Source: an uncultured Chlorobiaceae bacterium
Lineage (GTDB): Bacteria; Bacteroidota; Chlorobiia; Chlorobiales; Chlorobiaceae
NCBI GenBank assembly: GCA_903871235.1
Contig: CAIQGA010000155.1
Span: 1 to 64,000 of the forward strand
DNA length: 64,000 nucleotides
Direction: 5' to 3'
Shown here one piece after another: positions 1-11,257 of this stretch (its first letter is position 1; each line of letters starts with the position of its first letter). The notes under the pieces are model-generated. The model had not been told where the DNA came from. It did not search any database and saw only the letters and a list, made by a program, of their open reading frames with translations. Made by a program: the position numbers and the translations under genes.

Positions 1-116
1 GTCGTAGCGTTCGGCCAGTTGGCGGATGCGACCGGTGAGGGTTTGCGATACGCGGTCGAGTTCTCCCTGCACAACGGTTGAAAGGCTTGCCATCCACTTG
101 TCGTCTACTACCAGCC
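1..116. repeat. Direct repeat copy A: partial duplicate of the hsdM 3' end, truncated by the window edge
   Basis: Bases 1-116 are identical, base for base, to 2373-2488. Similarity decays after 116 and is gone by about 130. Confidence 0.95.
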
Positions 117-383
117 TCTTGATGTTTGCGTCGGTGTACAAAGAGATGAAAAATGCTTTTCATTCAGATCAAAGCTCTGTACAATGTACAAGAGAATGCT
201 ATTTTGTCTCATCACACAAAGGCTTTTTTGAGATTTCAAATTCTCGCTAATATCTCTTAAACTACTTCTAAATATGAGCTTGATCGTATCGGGTCGAGTG
301 CTCTTTGATGCGTATGTAGATTTGAACCCCTATCAGATTGAGGAAGAGTTTATGAAACGTATGTGGAACGAGGAGGGCTTGTC

Positions 384-1517
384 ATGAAAGGAGCTATCGA
401 GAAAATAAGCATCAACGGGTTCAAATCGATTCGTGAGTTAAAAGAATTGGAACTCAGGGATCTCAACATCATTGTTGGAGCTAATGGCTCCGGAAAAAGT
501 AATTTCGTCCAGCTCTTTCAGTTACTTATGGCGATGACGCGCAAGGGGATGCAGAAGTTTATTCTTGAAAATGGCGGTGCGGACAATTTTCTGCACAACG
601 GCCCCAAGAACACTTCAGCAATAACTGTCGAGTGTGAATTTGAGTCACACAGTGAGCATAGAGCAGGAACGAATTTCTATCGTTTTGAATTGAGCCCTAC
701 CGTGGGAGAGACATTTCTTGTCAGTGAAGAACGAAAAGATGCGACTACCAACTGGTGTTCTTATGGAAGCCCATCACTGGAAAGCGGGTTATATGACGAG
801 AGAAATGAAAAATCTGCTGTTAATAATTTCAATGGGATCGGCCATTTTGTCTATGAGTCCATTGCTCACTGGATGGTGTACCACTTTCATGATAGCAGTT
901 CAACGGCTCCTATGCGCCGATCTGAAATTGTCGAAGACAATAATCTTCTGAGGAGCAATGGCAGCAATATTGCACCGTTTCTGCTGCGATTAAAAAATGA
1001 GGAGTTGTTCCATTCTTATTATCAGGAAATTGTTAATGCAGTTCAGCTTGTCATCCCGTTTTTTGACGATTTTCGCCTTGATGTGCTCAAAATGGGTGAG
1101 ACTGAAAAAGTCAAGCTCAGTTGGGGGCAAAAAGGTTCCGATTTTCCGATGCAGCCCTATCACCTCTCCGATGGTTCCATAAGGTTCATCTGCCTTGCGA
1201 CGGCACTTCTTCAGCCTTTTCCACCATCCACCATAGTAATTGATGAACCGGAACTTGGCTTGCATCCCGAAGCGATCAGGATTCTTGGTGAGCTTGTTCT
1301 GGATGCAGCCAAACGGACTCAAATTATTATTGCCACGCAATCTCCTCTGTTGCTTGATCAGTTTTCCATCGAGGATATTATTGTGGCGAATCGCAAAGGG
1401 GGGCAATCCACTTTTGAACGATTACATCATGAAGATTTCAATGAATGGCTGAATACTTATTCGGTCGGAGAACTCTGGACGAAGAATGTCATCCAGGGAG
1501 GTACGAGCTATGAATAA
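384..1517 (+). CDS. AAA family ATPase (AAA_15/AAA_21, OLD/RecF-like), probable defence component
   Basis: Walker A GANGSGKSN, Walker B-like TIVIDEPELGLHP, ATQSPLLLDQF. ATG at 384 has a GAGGAGG ribosome site; the ORF track start at 363 is a GTG. Confidence 0.85.
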   Translation: MKGAIEKISINGFKSIRELKELELRDLNIIVGANGSGKSNFVQLFQLLMAMTRKGMQKFILENGGADNFLHNGPKNTSAITVECEFESHSEHRAGTNFYRFELSPTVGETFLVSEERKDATTNWCSYGSPSLESGLYDERNEKSAVNNFNGIGHFVYESIAHWMVYHFHDSSSTAPMRRSEIVEDNNLLRSNGSNIAPFLLRLKNEELFHSYYQEIVNAVQLVIPFFDDFRLDVLKMGETEKVKLSWGQKGSDFPMQPYHLSDGSIRFICLATALLQPFPPSTIVIDEPELGLHPEAIRILGELVLDAAKRTQIIIATQSPLLLDQFSIEDIIVANRKGGQSTFERLHHEDFNEWLNTYSVGELWTKNVIQGGTSYE

Positions 1518-2184
1518 GTATGCCGAGGTGGTTGTTCTGGTAGAGGGGCCAACAGAACAGCAATTTGTAAAGCAGTTACTTACACCGTATCTGGCGCAAC
1601 GAGGGGTATATCTTACTCCCATTATTTTGGATAAGCCCGGAGAAAAAGGTGGAGATGTGAAATTTGCACGTGCCAAAAACGATATCGAAAAACATCTCAA
1701 GCAAAGACAAGATACTTGTGTGACGATGCTGGTTGATTATTACGGTATACGGAGTGATTGGCCGGGATATTCGGAGTCAAAAAAACAAGCTGAGCATACT
1801 CGCAAAGCTCAAATCATGAACCAGGCGACTCATGATGAAGTCAAAAAACTGTTTCCAAACCATCATTCTGACTTGCGTTTTATTCCATACGTATCCATGT
1901 ATGAGCTTGAGGCACTCTACTTCAGTGACCCAGCTTTGCTCGCCGAAAAGTTAGGAGTGCAACAAAGAAACATCGAGGAGATTCTCGATGAGTGCGGAGA
2001 ACCTGAGAAGATTAACGATCATGCCACAACAACTCCATCTAAAAGAGTGGGGAAACTCTCGAATCGGTTCAAAAAAACTTCAACCGGCATTGCAATTGCC
2101 AAGGCAATCGGTATCCCGAAGATGCGAGAAGCTTGTCCGTTATTCAATACCTGGGTAACTGCACTCGAAAATTTGGGGCACTGA
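1510..2184 (+). CDS. DUF4276 family (Toprim-like) protein, partner of the upstream ATPase
   Basis: N-terminal VVLVEGPTEQQFVKQLL typical of Toprim-like DUF4276; overlaps the ATPase stop by 8 nt. Confidence 0.75.
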   Translation: MNKYAEVVVLVEGPTEQQFVKQLLTPYLAQRGVYLTPIILDKPGEKGGDVKFARAKNDIEKHLKQRQDTCVTMLVDYYGIRSDWPGYSESKKQAEHTRKAQIMNQATHDEVKKLFPNHHSDLRFIPYVSMYELEALYFSDPALLAEKLGVQQRNIEEILDECGEPEKINDHATTTPSKRVGKLSNRFKKTSTGIAIAKAIGIPKMREACPLFNTWVTALENLGH

Positions 2185-2288
2185 CAATGCCCCATCATCA
2201 CATCCATGACTCCGCCGTCAGAGGGTAAGCATTCCAAACATTATACCCGTGTCATTTCTCACTGCGTTCGGGATGACAGGCGAACACA

Positions 2289-4700
2289 TCATTGTACCCC
2301 CATCGTTCTCAAGTGTCCATCCACTTTTGCGGCAAGCGCATCCACCTCTTCGACAAGCTGCGGCAGTGGTGTGTCGTAGCGTTCGGCCAGTTGGCGGATG
2401 CGACCGGTGAGGGTTTGCGATACGCGGTCGAGTTCTCCCTGCACAACGGTTGAAAGGCTTGCCATCCACTTGTCGTCTACTACCAGCCGCTTGATTTCGG
2501 CCTCGGTGAGTTTGGGGTAGTGCTGGTAGGTCAGTGTGTCGAGCGAAGCCTCCAGCTCCTTTATGGCACGTTTGAGGAGGCTCTCTCTCCCGGCGAGTAC
2601 GAGCCAGCTTTTAAGTATGGCGAACTCCTCCCTGTCCTCCCTGTCACCCTTGATCTCCTTGAGACGCTCATTGACCTCAACCTTGGCAATCTTTTCGAGG
2701 GCACCGAGACAGCCCTCCTCTCCTCCGTGCTCCTCTTCCAGTTCGGTGAGGCTGGCAGTGGCGGCTTCCAGTTCAGCCTGCTTTGCCTCAATGGCTGCCT
2801 GCTCTGTGGCGAAGTAACGGGCAACAAGAAGCGATTTTGGGAGCAGATCACAGACCCACCCTTTGTCCCGGCTTCTGCCTTTTTTGTCGGTTTCGATGAT
2901 GCGTGCCGGTTTTGCGACCCAGCAATCGAGAGCGATCAGATAGCAGTCGTCCTGCATGGTTTCAGCCCAGTAGTCCATCAGGTGCTGGTAGATATCGTAG
3001 GCGTCGATGAGCGGGGCGGGCTTGAAGGTGTTGAGCAGCGCCTCTGAAATGCTCTCGATCAGGGTTTTGGGATGGCCTTCCCGGGTGAAACTGGTGAGTT
3101 GTGGCACGGTGACCTCGCGCCACTGGTTGAAGCGCCCGGTGGCATCCTCATTGAAGGCGGTAAACTCCGAGTGGCTGAAGATGGCTGGCTTGACCTCCGG
3201 CAGGGGCAACCTGAGGCGGGCGTAGCCGGGGCGCAGTGGCTCAAAGAGTGTGGTACGCACTCCGGGGAGAAGCTGCCAGTAGTCGGCCAGAGCGTCGATG
3301 TCACGCTCTGGGATGCCGCCGTTCAGGTGGCCGTTGATATCCTGCAGGTCTTCCGGTTCGGCGCTGTCGATGTAGCGTGGAAGGTTGAGGTTGAAGTCAT
3401 TTTTCGGGTCGGCAATCTCTGCGAACGGCACCATGCGGGCGTAGTGCGGAGTGTCGGCCTGCCGGGCAAAGGTATCGACGATGCGGTGTATGTCTTGCTC
3501 GCGCAGGCGGTTCTTGTTACCATCCTTGATAAAGCCTTTGCTGGCGTCGATCATGAAAATTCCCCGGCGGGCGGTGGCGTTCTCCTTGTCGAGCACCAGA
3601 ATACAGGCAGGGATGCCGGTGCCGTAGAAAAGGTTGGCTGGCAGGCCGATGATTCCCTTGAGAATGCCGGAGCGGACAAGCTGCTCACGAATGACCGCCT
3701 CGGCGTTGCCCCGAAAGAGCACGCCGTGCGGCAGAATACAGGCGCCTTTGCCGCTGCTCTTCATGCTGCGGATGATGTGCAGCAGGTAGGCGTAGTCGCC
3801 CTGTTTGGCGGGCGGCTCACCCCAGGAGAAGCGCTGGTAGGGATCGTTGGAAGGGGTAAGGCCGGTGCTCCATGACTTGTCGGAAAAAGGGGGATTGGCG
3901 ACAACGTAGTCGTAGGTGCGCAACTGCTCGCCATCTTTGAATTTAGGCGAGGCCAGGGTGTTGCCCGAGAGGATGTTGGCCGTCGGAAAGTCGTGCAGAA
4001 TCATGTTCATGCGGGCAAGACCGGCGGTGGTGACATCCTTCTCCTGACCTTCGAGGGTGATGTGCTTGCCTGCCTCGGCGGCCACCTTCAGCAAGAGCGA
4101 TCCGGAACCGGACGTGGGGTCGTGGGCGGTAGTTGATGCCCTGGTGTTGGCAGGCGAAATGCCGATGACTTTGGCGATAATGCGGCTCACCTCGGAGGGG
4201 GTGTAAAACTGCCCCTTCGATTTGCCCGATTCGGTGGCGAAATGACGCATCAGATACTCGTAGGCATCACCGAGGATGTCGTCATGCTCTGCGCGGTTCT
4301 GCGAGAAGTCGAGTTCCGGCTTTTGAAAGATGCTCACCAGGTTGGAGAGCTTCTCCACCATATCCTTCCCTTCGCCGAGCTTGTTGGGGTCGTTGAAGTC
4401 GGGGAAATCGCTTTTCGACAGCCGTGCATTGGCTTCAACCAGCGGGGCAATGATTTGCGTATTGATTTTGTCGCCGATGTCGCTCTTGCCCTTGAGAGCG
4501 ATCATGTCCCTGAAGCTCGACCCTTTCGGAATGATGACCGGCGGTGCAAAGTGGTCGCTGTCGCCGTATTTGTCGGTGATATACTTGATGAAGAGCATAA
4601 AGAGGACATAGTCCTTGTATTGGCTGGCATCCATCCCGCCGCGTAATTCATCGCAGGAGGCCCAGAGGGAGGAGTAGAGATCGGATTTTTTGAGGGGCAT
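2289..4700 (-). CDS. hsdM: Type I restriction-modification system DNA methyltransferase subunit (M)
   Basis: MPLKKSDLYSSLWASCDELRGGMDASQYKDYVLFMLFIKYI, GQFYTPSEVSRIIAKV, DPTSGSGSLLLK, ANPPFSDKSW. Likely start at 4700 rather than 4823. Confidence 0.93.
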   Translation of the reverse strand: MPLKKSDLYSSLWASCDELRGGMDASQYKDYVLFMLFIKYITDKYGDSDHFAPPVIIPKGSSFRDMIALKGKSDIGDKINTQIIAPLVEANARLSKSDFPDFNDPNKLGEGKDMVEKLSNLVSIFQKPELDFSQNRAEHDDILGDAYEYLMRHFATESGKSKGQFYTPSEVSRIIAKVIGISPANTRASTTAHDPTSGSGSLLLKVAAEAGKHITLEGQEKDVTTAGLARMNMILHDFPTANILSGNTLASPKFKDGEQLRTYDYVVANPPFSDKSWSTGLTPSNDPYQRFSWGEPPAKQGDYAYLLHIIRSMKSSGKGACILPHGVLFRGNAEAVIREQLVRSGILKGIIGLPANLFYGTGIPACILVLDKENATARRGIFMIDASKGFIKDGNKNRLREQDIHRIVDTFARQADTPHYARMVPFAEIADPKNDFNLNLPRYIDSAEPEDLQDINGHLNGGIPERDIDALADYWQLLPGVRTTLFEPLRPGYARLRLPLPEVKPAIFSHSEFTAFNEDATGRFNQWREVTVPQLTSFTREGHPKTLIESISEALLNTFKPAPLIDAYDIYQHLMDYWAETMQDDCYLIALDCWVAKPARIIETDKKGRSRDKGWVCDLLPKSLLVARYFATEQAAIEAKQAELEAATASLTELEEEHGGEEGCLGALEKIAKVEVNERLKEIKGDREDREEFAILKSWLVLAGRESLLKRAIKELEASLDTLTYQHYPKLTEAEIKRLVVDDKWMASLSTVVQGELDRVSQTLTGRIRQLAERYDTPLPQLVEEVDALAAKVDGHLRTMGVQ
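2373..2488. repeat. Direct repeat copy B, inside the 3' end of intact hsdM
   Basis: Exact match to bases 1-116, same orientation. Confidence 0.95.
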
Positions 4701-4904
4701 TATACTGTATTGGTGCTTTCTGTATGGTTGGGTGCAGTTGTTTGTCTGGGGCAAAAGCTCTTGTGACTGGCCGAAAGATACAAATTTCCCCACCCACCCT
4801 GTTGATCGGTGGAGGCTCAGCAACCTCTTTTTTTCAGAAGTTCAGGAATGATGCACCCGGGACGCTGGGCACTTGAGCTATTTTGTTTTAAGATCCACCG
4901 TGAA

Positions 4905-5395
4905 TATACTTAAACCCATTGAGGAGACTCAACAAAAGGCCCGTAGCAAGTTTGGCGGTGCTGGCCGATGAGCACAAGGGGTAGAAACCGACCTCTTATG
5001 GTTTTTCTGTACTGGGATGCCGCCATACGCTGGAGTTTCCGGTTGCCAAACTGACTGATTACGAAGACACACTTGATGAGCTGCTGGCGTCGGATAACGC
5101 CTTTGGATGGATTACGGCAGCACACATTTTGACCAAAAAACCAGAGCAGAGGATCAGGAACGATATAACGCAAAACTCCTTTTATTACGCATATAGTATG
5201 ACAGGTATTGGGATAAACAGCGTGTTATCAATCTATTCAATGTCATCGACTGGCTGATGCAGTTGCCAGAGTGGTTGAATGATAAGGTCTGGCAAGAACT
5301 TGAAACCATTGAGGAGAAAGAAATAGTGCAATACATAGCTAAAAGCTTGCACTCCACCCAACCCACTGAAGTCACTCTAACCTTGGGCAGTTTGT
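4905..5395 (+). pseudogene. Degenerate Rpn-family (PD-(D/E)XK) recombination-promoting nuclease/putative transposase
   Basis: Read across several frames: VAKLTDYEDTLDELLASDNAFGWITAAHILTKK... then (frameshift) ...AEDQERYNAKLLLLRI*YDRYWDKQRVINLFNVIDWLMQLPEWLNDKVWQELETIEEKEIVQYI. Confidence 0.7.
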
Positions 5396-5619
5396 AACCG
5401 ATTTGCACTTCTGCGCTCACACCTTGTGATCGGAACAAATGATCTCGCGTATTGTGAAGAGAGTGAATTAATAATCTTTCAAAAAGAGGATAACGTTGAC
5501 ATCGTAAAGTGGTGCTAATATTTTGTATCTTTTTGAAGGTTGTCGCCATATTACCCTTTACTATAATAAGCGCTAATACACTACACGTGTTTTACTATTG
5601 TTTTACACAAAAAAAACAA

Positions 5620-5845
5620 AACAGTCAGAACCATCCACTCGGCACAATGGAAGGGGTTGTTTCCTTGCAACTTTTTTCTCCGATTCTTGACGCTGCTTTT
5701 GATCATTCAAAGCTTTCGAATGCCTCTGCAGAGCGTTTTGATCCTGCAGTGACGCTCAAAATCCTTATTCTCAAAAGCCTCTATACTTTGTTAATTGATC
5801 ATATTGAGTTACAACAAAAGGTTCATACCTGTTCCATTTATGCAG
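5620..5845 (+). pseudogene. N-terminal remnant of an IS5-like transposase
   Basis: Fragment LQLFSPILDAAFDHSKLSNASAERFDPAVTLKILILKSLYTLLIDHIELQ resembles the N-terminus of IS5/IS1182-type transposases; no downstream catalytic part. Confidence 0.55.
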
Positions 5846-6160
5846 GTGATGGGGATGCGGCGTTCCGCTCAACACCACGCAGTCTGCTTTACAACAAAAA
5901 CGGTAACGGATTTTTAAATATATGTTTATCAATGCTTAGTGCGTGTAGTAAAACTGAATTTTAAACAGAACCCTTGCATCAAGGTTATTGTCATGAAGAA
6001 TATTGCCACATATTTTAACTTGATGACGACGCAGTTATTGTTTTCAAGCAGATATATTATATCACTGAAACAGAGAATAACTTTTGAGGCCGCAAGAGCT
6101 TTCGTGATAAAAGCGGTATTGGACAGTCTTTTTCCGAGTTATGTTACTCTTGATCACAAA

Positions 6161-6223
6161 GAGCCAACTCATCAGCATAATGAATCAACTCGTCACCATA
6201 AGTGTCAACCTCACCGACATGAC
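6161..6223 (+). repeat. Three imperfect 21-bp tandem units, potentially encoding EPTHQHN/ESTRHHK/CQPHRHD
   Basis: gagccaactcatcagcataat / gaatcaactcgtcaccataag / tgtcaacctcaccgacatgac read directly. Confidence 0.6.
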
Positions 6224-6313
6224 TGCTCGGTAAAAGAATTTATCATACCCGATACCATTACTCGCAAAAACACCGTAACAGCAATCTACTCTTCGATTAA
6301 AAATCAAATAAAA

Positions 6314-6784
6314 ATGACTACCAAAATAGAAAAAATACGCCACAATCGGATTTGGCGTACAATAATAATACTATCTCTCTGTATGGCTATCGTTTATTGC
6401 ATTCACCTTGTTGCAACAAACATTAATCCTGCGTCGTTTGTAAGCGCCTTTGACTGGCTCTTTTCGGTATCGTATCCCTTGCCAAACTGGTATATCGTTA
6501 TAAGTGGTTTTTCTTTTGTGTTTTGTTTCATCAAATTTCTTGAAGCAATACAAGTCAAATCGGATCTTGATGATGTAACGGTTGCTTTGGTCAAATGGTG
6601 GCCTGTAGAGCCAGGACCAATTCCTTCCGAGGTCTCGGTCTCCTTCAAGTACCTCGAAAAAAAATTACACCTGAGAAAAGGCTCCATCAACGTTGAGTTA
6701 ATGGATATGATTGCCAGCCGCAAGGGTTTTAAACGGAAATTTGGCGGCCACACCAGTGCAATTTATGAGTTTGATTTTTCCTGA
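6314..6784 (+). CDS. Hypothetical membrane protein (two predicted TM segments)
   Basis: MTTKIEKIRHNRIWRTIIILSLCMAIVYCIHLV... followed by WYIVISGFSFVFCFIKFL; internal ATG chosen because the upstream part of ORF 5939-6784 looks non-coding. Confidence 0.45.
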   Translation: MTTKIEKIRHNRIWRTIIILSLCMAIVYCIHLVATNINPASFVSAFDWLFSVSYPLPNWYIVISGFSFVFCFIKFLEAIQVKSDLDDVTVALVKWWPVEPGPIPSEVSVSFKYLEKKLHLRKGSINVELMDMIASRKGFKRKFGGHTSAIYEFDFS

Positions 6785-6994
6785 ACATGCAGACCAAGGT
6801 GCTCGGTGTTATGACCAAATACTCACGGAATCGAGACGGATCTTCAATTCAATTTTGAAAGCTCACGACGGTACAGGGCGAAACTAATAGAATCGAATCA
6901 GCGGAAGAGGGAAAGATGATCGGGAAGGAATCAGCCTTCCGGGCGCTGCATCGAAGCGCACGGAGAGAACTGAACATGATTTTCCTGGCAAAAA

Positions 6995-8821
6995 CTAAGC
7001 GTTGGCCTTTTTGGTGGCTTTTGCACGAAGGTTGACATCAAGAATTTTCTTTCTGAGCCGGATGCTCTGGGGTGTTACTTCCAGAAGCTCATCGTCGTTG
7101 ATGAATTCAAGTGCCTGCTCGAGCGAAAGGATTTTCGGAGGGGTGAGGCGAAGCGATTCATCGGTGCCGGAAGAGCGCATGTTGCTCAGCTTTTTCGTTT
7201 TGCAGACGTTGAGGGTGATGTCGAGCCCTCTTGTTGATTCGCCGACAATCATGCCACCATAAACCTTGGTGTTTGGCGATACAAAGAAGGTGCCACGGTC
7301 TTCAAGGGCGCTCAATGCGTAGGCAACACAGATTCCTGCCTCAGAGACTACAAGTGCGCCGCTCTCGCGTGAAGGCAGTTTGCCTTTGAATGGCTGGTAA
7401 TTATGAAAGACGTGCGACATAATGCCCTCGCCTTTGGTATCGGTGGTGAACTCAAGGTTGTAACCGATCAGGCCTCTGGTAGGAATTTCAAATTCAACCC
7501 TGACCATGCCGCCGCGAAGCGTGCCCATATTGGTCATTTCGGCCTTTCTGCGACCCATTTTTTCGATGATGACGCCGGTGTACTCTTCAGGAATGTCAAT
7601 CATGACGTGCTCGATAGGCTCAAGCAGTGTGCCCTCTTCGTCACGGTGCATGATCACCTCCGGTCTTGCAATGGCAATTTCATAGCCCTCGCGCCGCATG
7701 GTCTCGATAAGCACTGAGAGATGGAGCTCTCCTCTGCCTGAAACGCGGAAGGTATCGGGGCTCTCCGTCTCCTCGACGTTGAGTGCAACGTTGGTCATCT
7801 TCTCTTTCATCAGGCGCTCACGGATTTTGCGGCTGGTGACCTCTTTGCCCTCAAGTCCTGCAAAGGGTGAGTCGTTGACCGAAAAGAGCATGGAGAGCGT
7901 TGGTTTGCTGATATCGAAGGAATCAAGACATTCCGGCTCTTCAACCGATGCAAGGGTCATGCCGACCGTGGCGTCAGGTATACCGGCGATTGCGATAATG
8001 TCTCCTGAGGTCGCCTCTTTGGCTTCAACTTTCTGAACCTTGTCGAACAGAAAAACTTTTGTAACCGTTCCCCTGCCAAGCACACCATCAGGGCCTACAA
8101 CAGCAAGCTGGCTGCCGGGGCTCACCTTGCCGCGATGAATGCGACCGATGGCGATTTTGCCGATATAGTCGCTGTAGTCGAGCGTGGTGACCAGCATCTG
8201 GAAACCTCCGTCGTCATGGGCCACCGGAGCTGGAATCTCCTTGATGATCATGTCGAGCAGAAGGCTCATATCACCATCCGCGTCATCCATGCTGTATTTG
8301 GCAATACCATGTTTGGCGGATGTAAAAATATAGGGGAAATCAAGCTGATGCTCCTCGGCGCCGAGGGCAATAAAGAGATCAATAACCTGATCGTGCACCT
8401 TGACAGGGTCAGACTGCGGGCGATCAATTTTGTTGATGACCACAATAGGTTTCAGGTGCAGTTCAAGGGCTTTGCGCAACACAAACTTGGTCTGCGGCAT
8501 CGGCCCTTCAAAAGCGTCCACGAGAAGCAGTACACCATCAACCATCTGCAAAATTCGCTCAACCTCGCCACCAAAATCGGCATGACCGGGAGTGTCAACT
8601 ATATTGATCTTGTGATCGTTATATACTGCTGCTGCGTTTTTTGAAAAAATAGTAATACCCCGCTCTCTTTCCTGGGGATTTGAGTCAAGTACACGTACGT
8701 TTACCTGCTGATTGTCCCTGAAGGCACCTGTTTTCTGAAAAATGGAATCAACAAGCGTTGTTTTTCCATGATCAACGTGGGCGATAATGGCAATATTTCT
8801 GATATTCTTTGTCAAACTCAT
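6995..8821 (-). CDS. typA: Translational GTPase TypA/BipA
   Basis: [46 protein letters not shown]-like, [16 protein letters not shown]; full-length BipA domain order. Start at 8821 preferred over 8899. Confidence 0.95.
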   Translation of the reverse strand: MSLTKNIRNIAIIAHVDHGKTTLVDSIFQKTGAFRDNQQVNVRVLDSNPQERERGITIFSKNAAAVYNDHKINIVDTPGHADFGGEVERILQMVDGVLLLVDAFEGPMPQTKFVLRKALELHLKPIVVINKIDRPQSDPVKVHDQVIDLFIALGAEEHQLDFPYIFTSAKHGIAKYSMDDADGDMSLLLDMIIKEIPAPVAHDDGGFQMLVTTLDYSDYIGKIAIGRIHRGKVSPGSQLAVVGPDGVLGRGTVTKVFLFDKVQKVEAKEATSGDIIAIAGIPDATVGMTLASVEEPECLDSFDISKPTLSMLFSVNDSPFAGLEGKEVTSRKIRERLMKEKMTNVALNVEETESPDTFRVSGRGELHLSVLIETMRREGYEIAIARPEVIMHRDEEGTLLEPIEHVMIDIPEEYTGVIIEKMGRRKAEMTNMGTLRGGMVRVEFEIPTRGLIGYNLEFTTDTKGEGIMSHVFHNYQPFKGKLPSRESGALVVSEAGICVAYALSALEDRGTFFVSPNTKVYGGMIVGESTRGLDITLNVCKTKKLSNMRSSGTDESLRLTPPKILSLEQALEFINDDELLEVTPQSIRLRKKILDVNLRAKATKKANA

Positions 8822-8998
8822 CTTTTTATCCTTGTAAATAAGTATATTTGTACTTCGTATCGGGCGGAATATACATTTTTTCTTTGTAATAACGGCCACA
8901 ATCTTTGTCCGGTCTCAGGTTTGCGCGTGCTCGTTTGTGCACAAGCATACTGTCCAAGAGGCAACCGGCTTCATGACATTCACATCCCAAAGCACACC

Positions 8999-9844
8999 AT
9001 GAACAATATATTACTCGATAATCTACCGCTGCTTGCCCTCAACCAGATCGTTTCAATCTTTTACCTGGTCACAACATTTTTATATGGCGCCGATTTTTTT
9101 CGCGATCGCCAGTTTGCCCAAAAATACAAGCAACCTCTTCTGGCATTGACGGTCTTCACTCATGTGGTCTACCTCGGGCTTCTTACCTCGATTGAAGGAT
9201 ACAAAATCAACTATTCGACGGTGAACCTGATGACCATGGTAGGCCTCACCCTGACCATTACCTATCTTTTCATAGAGTTTACAACCAAAAGTGACAAGAC
9301 TGGATTTTTTGTTATCTCTTTTGCCGCTGGTGCGCAGCTTATCTCCTCGATACTGACAACACAAATTTCAACTGCAGGAACGCCAGTCAGCGGTATCGGT
9401 ATCGGGGTACACCTGATTGCGGCCATTTTCGGCTTCAGTGCCATCGCAATTGCCGGACTGTACAGCATCCTCTACCTTCTGCTTTTCCGCCAGATAGAGC
9501 AAAACCGTTTTGAGTTGCTTTTTCAGCGCCTGCCAAACCTTGAGGTGCTTGAAAAACTCACCATGCACGCAGTCGCGTTCGGATTTCTGTTTCTTTCGAT
9601 TACCCTTTTTGCCGGAATGATTGAACAGAAGGCTTACAGTCAGACCATCAACCTCCTCGAACCAAAGCTTGTCACTCTGGTCGTCATTTGGCTTCTCTAT
9701 GGCACAGGTATCTTTGTCAAGCCAATCATCGGCTGGGATATCAAACACATGGCTTACCTCTTCATCTTTCTCTTTGTCTTCGTCACCATCCTGATCGTGT
9801 TGATGACTTTTTTCTCACCAACATTCCATGGACTGACCTTTTAA
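8999..9844 (+). CDS. CcsA/HemX-like cytochrome c assembly membrane protein
   Basis: Multi-TM protein, GIGVHLIAAIFGFSAIAIAGLYSILYLLLFRQIE; directly upstream of hemA. ATG at 8999 preferred over 8768, which overlaps typA. Confidence 0.75.
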   Translation: MNNILLDNLPLLALNQIVSIFYLVTTFLYGADFFRDRQFAQKYKQPLLALTVFTHVVYLGLLTSIEGYKINYSTVNLMTMVGLTLTITYLFIEFTTKSDKTGFFVISFAAGAQLISSILTTQISTAGTPVSGIGIGVHLIAAIFGFSAIAIAGLYSILYLLLFRQIEQNRFELLFQRLPNLEVLEKLTMHAVAFGFLFLSITLFAGMIEQKAYSQTINLLEPKLVTLVVIWLLYGTGIFVKPIIGWDIKHMAYLFIFLFVFVTILIVLMTFFSPTFHGLTF

Positions 9845-9960
9845 ATATCAGGTTCTTTGAAAATACAGGCATTTAGAATATATTTAGCGATAATTGATTT
9901 GTTCCAGACGCAGCATTTTCATCGAATTGTACGTCATCAGCTCACTTAAACAACCCTGCC

Positions 9961-11238
9961 ATGAACATCATTTCAGTTGGTGTCAATCACAAGACCGCAC
10001 CTATTGAAATCCGCGAAAGAATCTCCCTTTCAGAAGTTCAAAACAAGGAGTTCATTACCGGCCTTATCTCCAGCGGACTTGCCCACGAAGCCATGGTCAT
10101 CTCAACCTGTAATCGCACCGAGCTGTATGTTGTTCCTGCAATGCATGAGGTGACTGGAGAGTATCTCAAGGAGTATCTTATCGCCTTCAAGGATGCGCGC
10201 AAGGAGGTTCGTCCTGAACACTTTTTCAGCCGCTTTTACTGCGGCACGGCACGTCATATTTTTGAGGTTGCAAGCGCTATTGATTCACTGGTGCTTGGTG
10301 AGGGTCAGATTCTTGGACAGGTCAAAAATGCCTACCGTATTGCGGCTGAAGCACAGAGCGCAGGCATTCTCATCACCCGTCTCTGTCATACGGCATTCAG
10401 TGTAGCCAAAAAGGTCAAAACAAAGACCAAGATCATGGAGGGCGCTGTTTCGGTAAGCTATGCGGCCGTTGAGCTTGCCCAGAAGATTTTTTCCAACCTT
10501 TCGATGAAGAAGGTGCTGCTTGTTGGTGCAGGTGAAACCGGCGAACTGGCGGCGAAACATATCTTTCAGAAAAATGCCCGCAACATTGTTATTACAAACC
10601 GGACGCTCGCAAAAGCTCAAACTCTGGCTGATGAGCTCGGTACCAACAAAGTCTTGCCATTTGAATCGTTCAAGGAACATCTGCACGAGTTCGATATTAT
10701 CATAACGGCTGTCAGCACCAAGGAGTATGTTCTCAGCGAAGCTGACATGCACCAGAGCATGCTCAAACGCCGGCTGAAACCGGTTATTATTCTTGATCTC
10801 GGGCTGCCGAGAAATGTCGACCCTGATATTGGCAAGCTTCAGAATATGTTCCTCAAGGATATTGATGCACTCAAGCATATCATCGACAAAAACCTTGAAA
10901 AAAGAAGCCGTGAACTTCCAAAAGTCCAGGCCATCATTGAAGAGGAACTTATCGGTTTCGGTCAATGGATCAATACACTGAAAGTGAGGCCAACCATTGT
11001 GGATCTTCAGTCGAAGTTCATTGAGATCAAGGAAAAAGAGCTTGAACGGTACCGCTACAAAGTCAGCGAAGAGGAACTCCTGAGAATGGAGCACCTTACT
11101 GACCGGATCCTGAAAAAAATCCTTCACCACCCCATAAAAATGCTCAAGGCACCAGTGGATACAAATGACTCAATGCCGAGCAGAGTCGATCTTGTGCGCA
11201 ATGTTTTCGATCTTGAAGAACCAAATCAGTCACGCTAA
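9961..11238 (+). CDS. hemA: Glutamyl-tRNA reductase
   Basis: [49 protein letters not shown]. Confidence 0.97.
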   Translation: MNIISVGVNHKTAPIEIRERISLSEVQNKEFITGLISSGLAHEAMVISTCNRTELYVVPAMHEVTGEYLKEYLIAFKDARKEVRPEHFFSRFYCGTARHIFEVASAIDSLVLGEGQILGQVKNAYRIAAEAQSAGILITRLCHTAFSVAKKVKTKTKIMEGAVSVSYAAVELAQKIFSNLSMKKVLLVGAGETGELAAKHIFQKNARNIVITNRTLAKAQTLADELGTNKVLPFESFKEHLHEFDIIITAVSTKEYVLSEADMHQSMLKRRLKPVIILDLGLPRNVDPDIGKLQNMFLKDIDALKHIIDKNLEKRSRELPKVQAIIEEELIGFGQWINTLKVRPTIVDLQSKFIEIKEKELERYRYKVSEEELLRMEHLTDRILKKILHHPIKMLKAPVDTNDSMPSRVDLVRNVFDLEEPNQSR

Positions 11239-11257
11239 ATAAAAATCCGTAATCGCT

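Noticed and set aside
26-250. 74-aa ORF at the left edge
   Set aside because: Lies on the antisense of the hsdM 3'-end duplicate and continues into non-coding sequence.
3072-3875. 267-aa plus-strand ORF
   Set aside because: Antisense to the well-supported hsdM gene; composition typical of a shadow ORF.
10285-11130. 281-aa minus-strand ORF
   Set aside because: Antisense to hemA.
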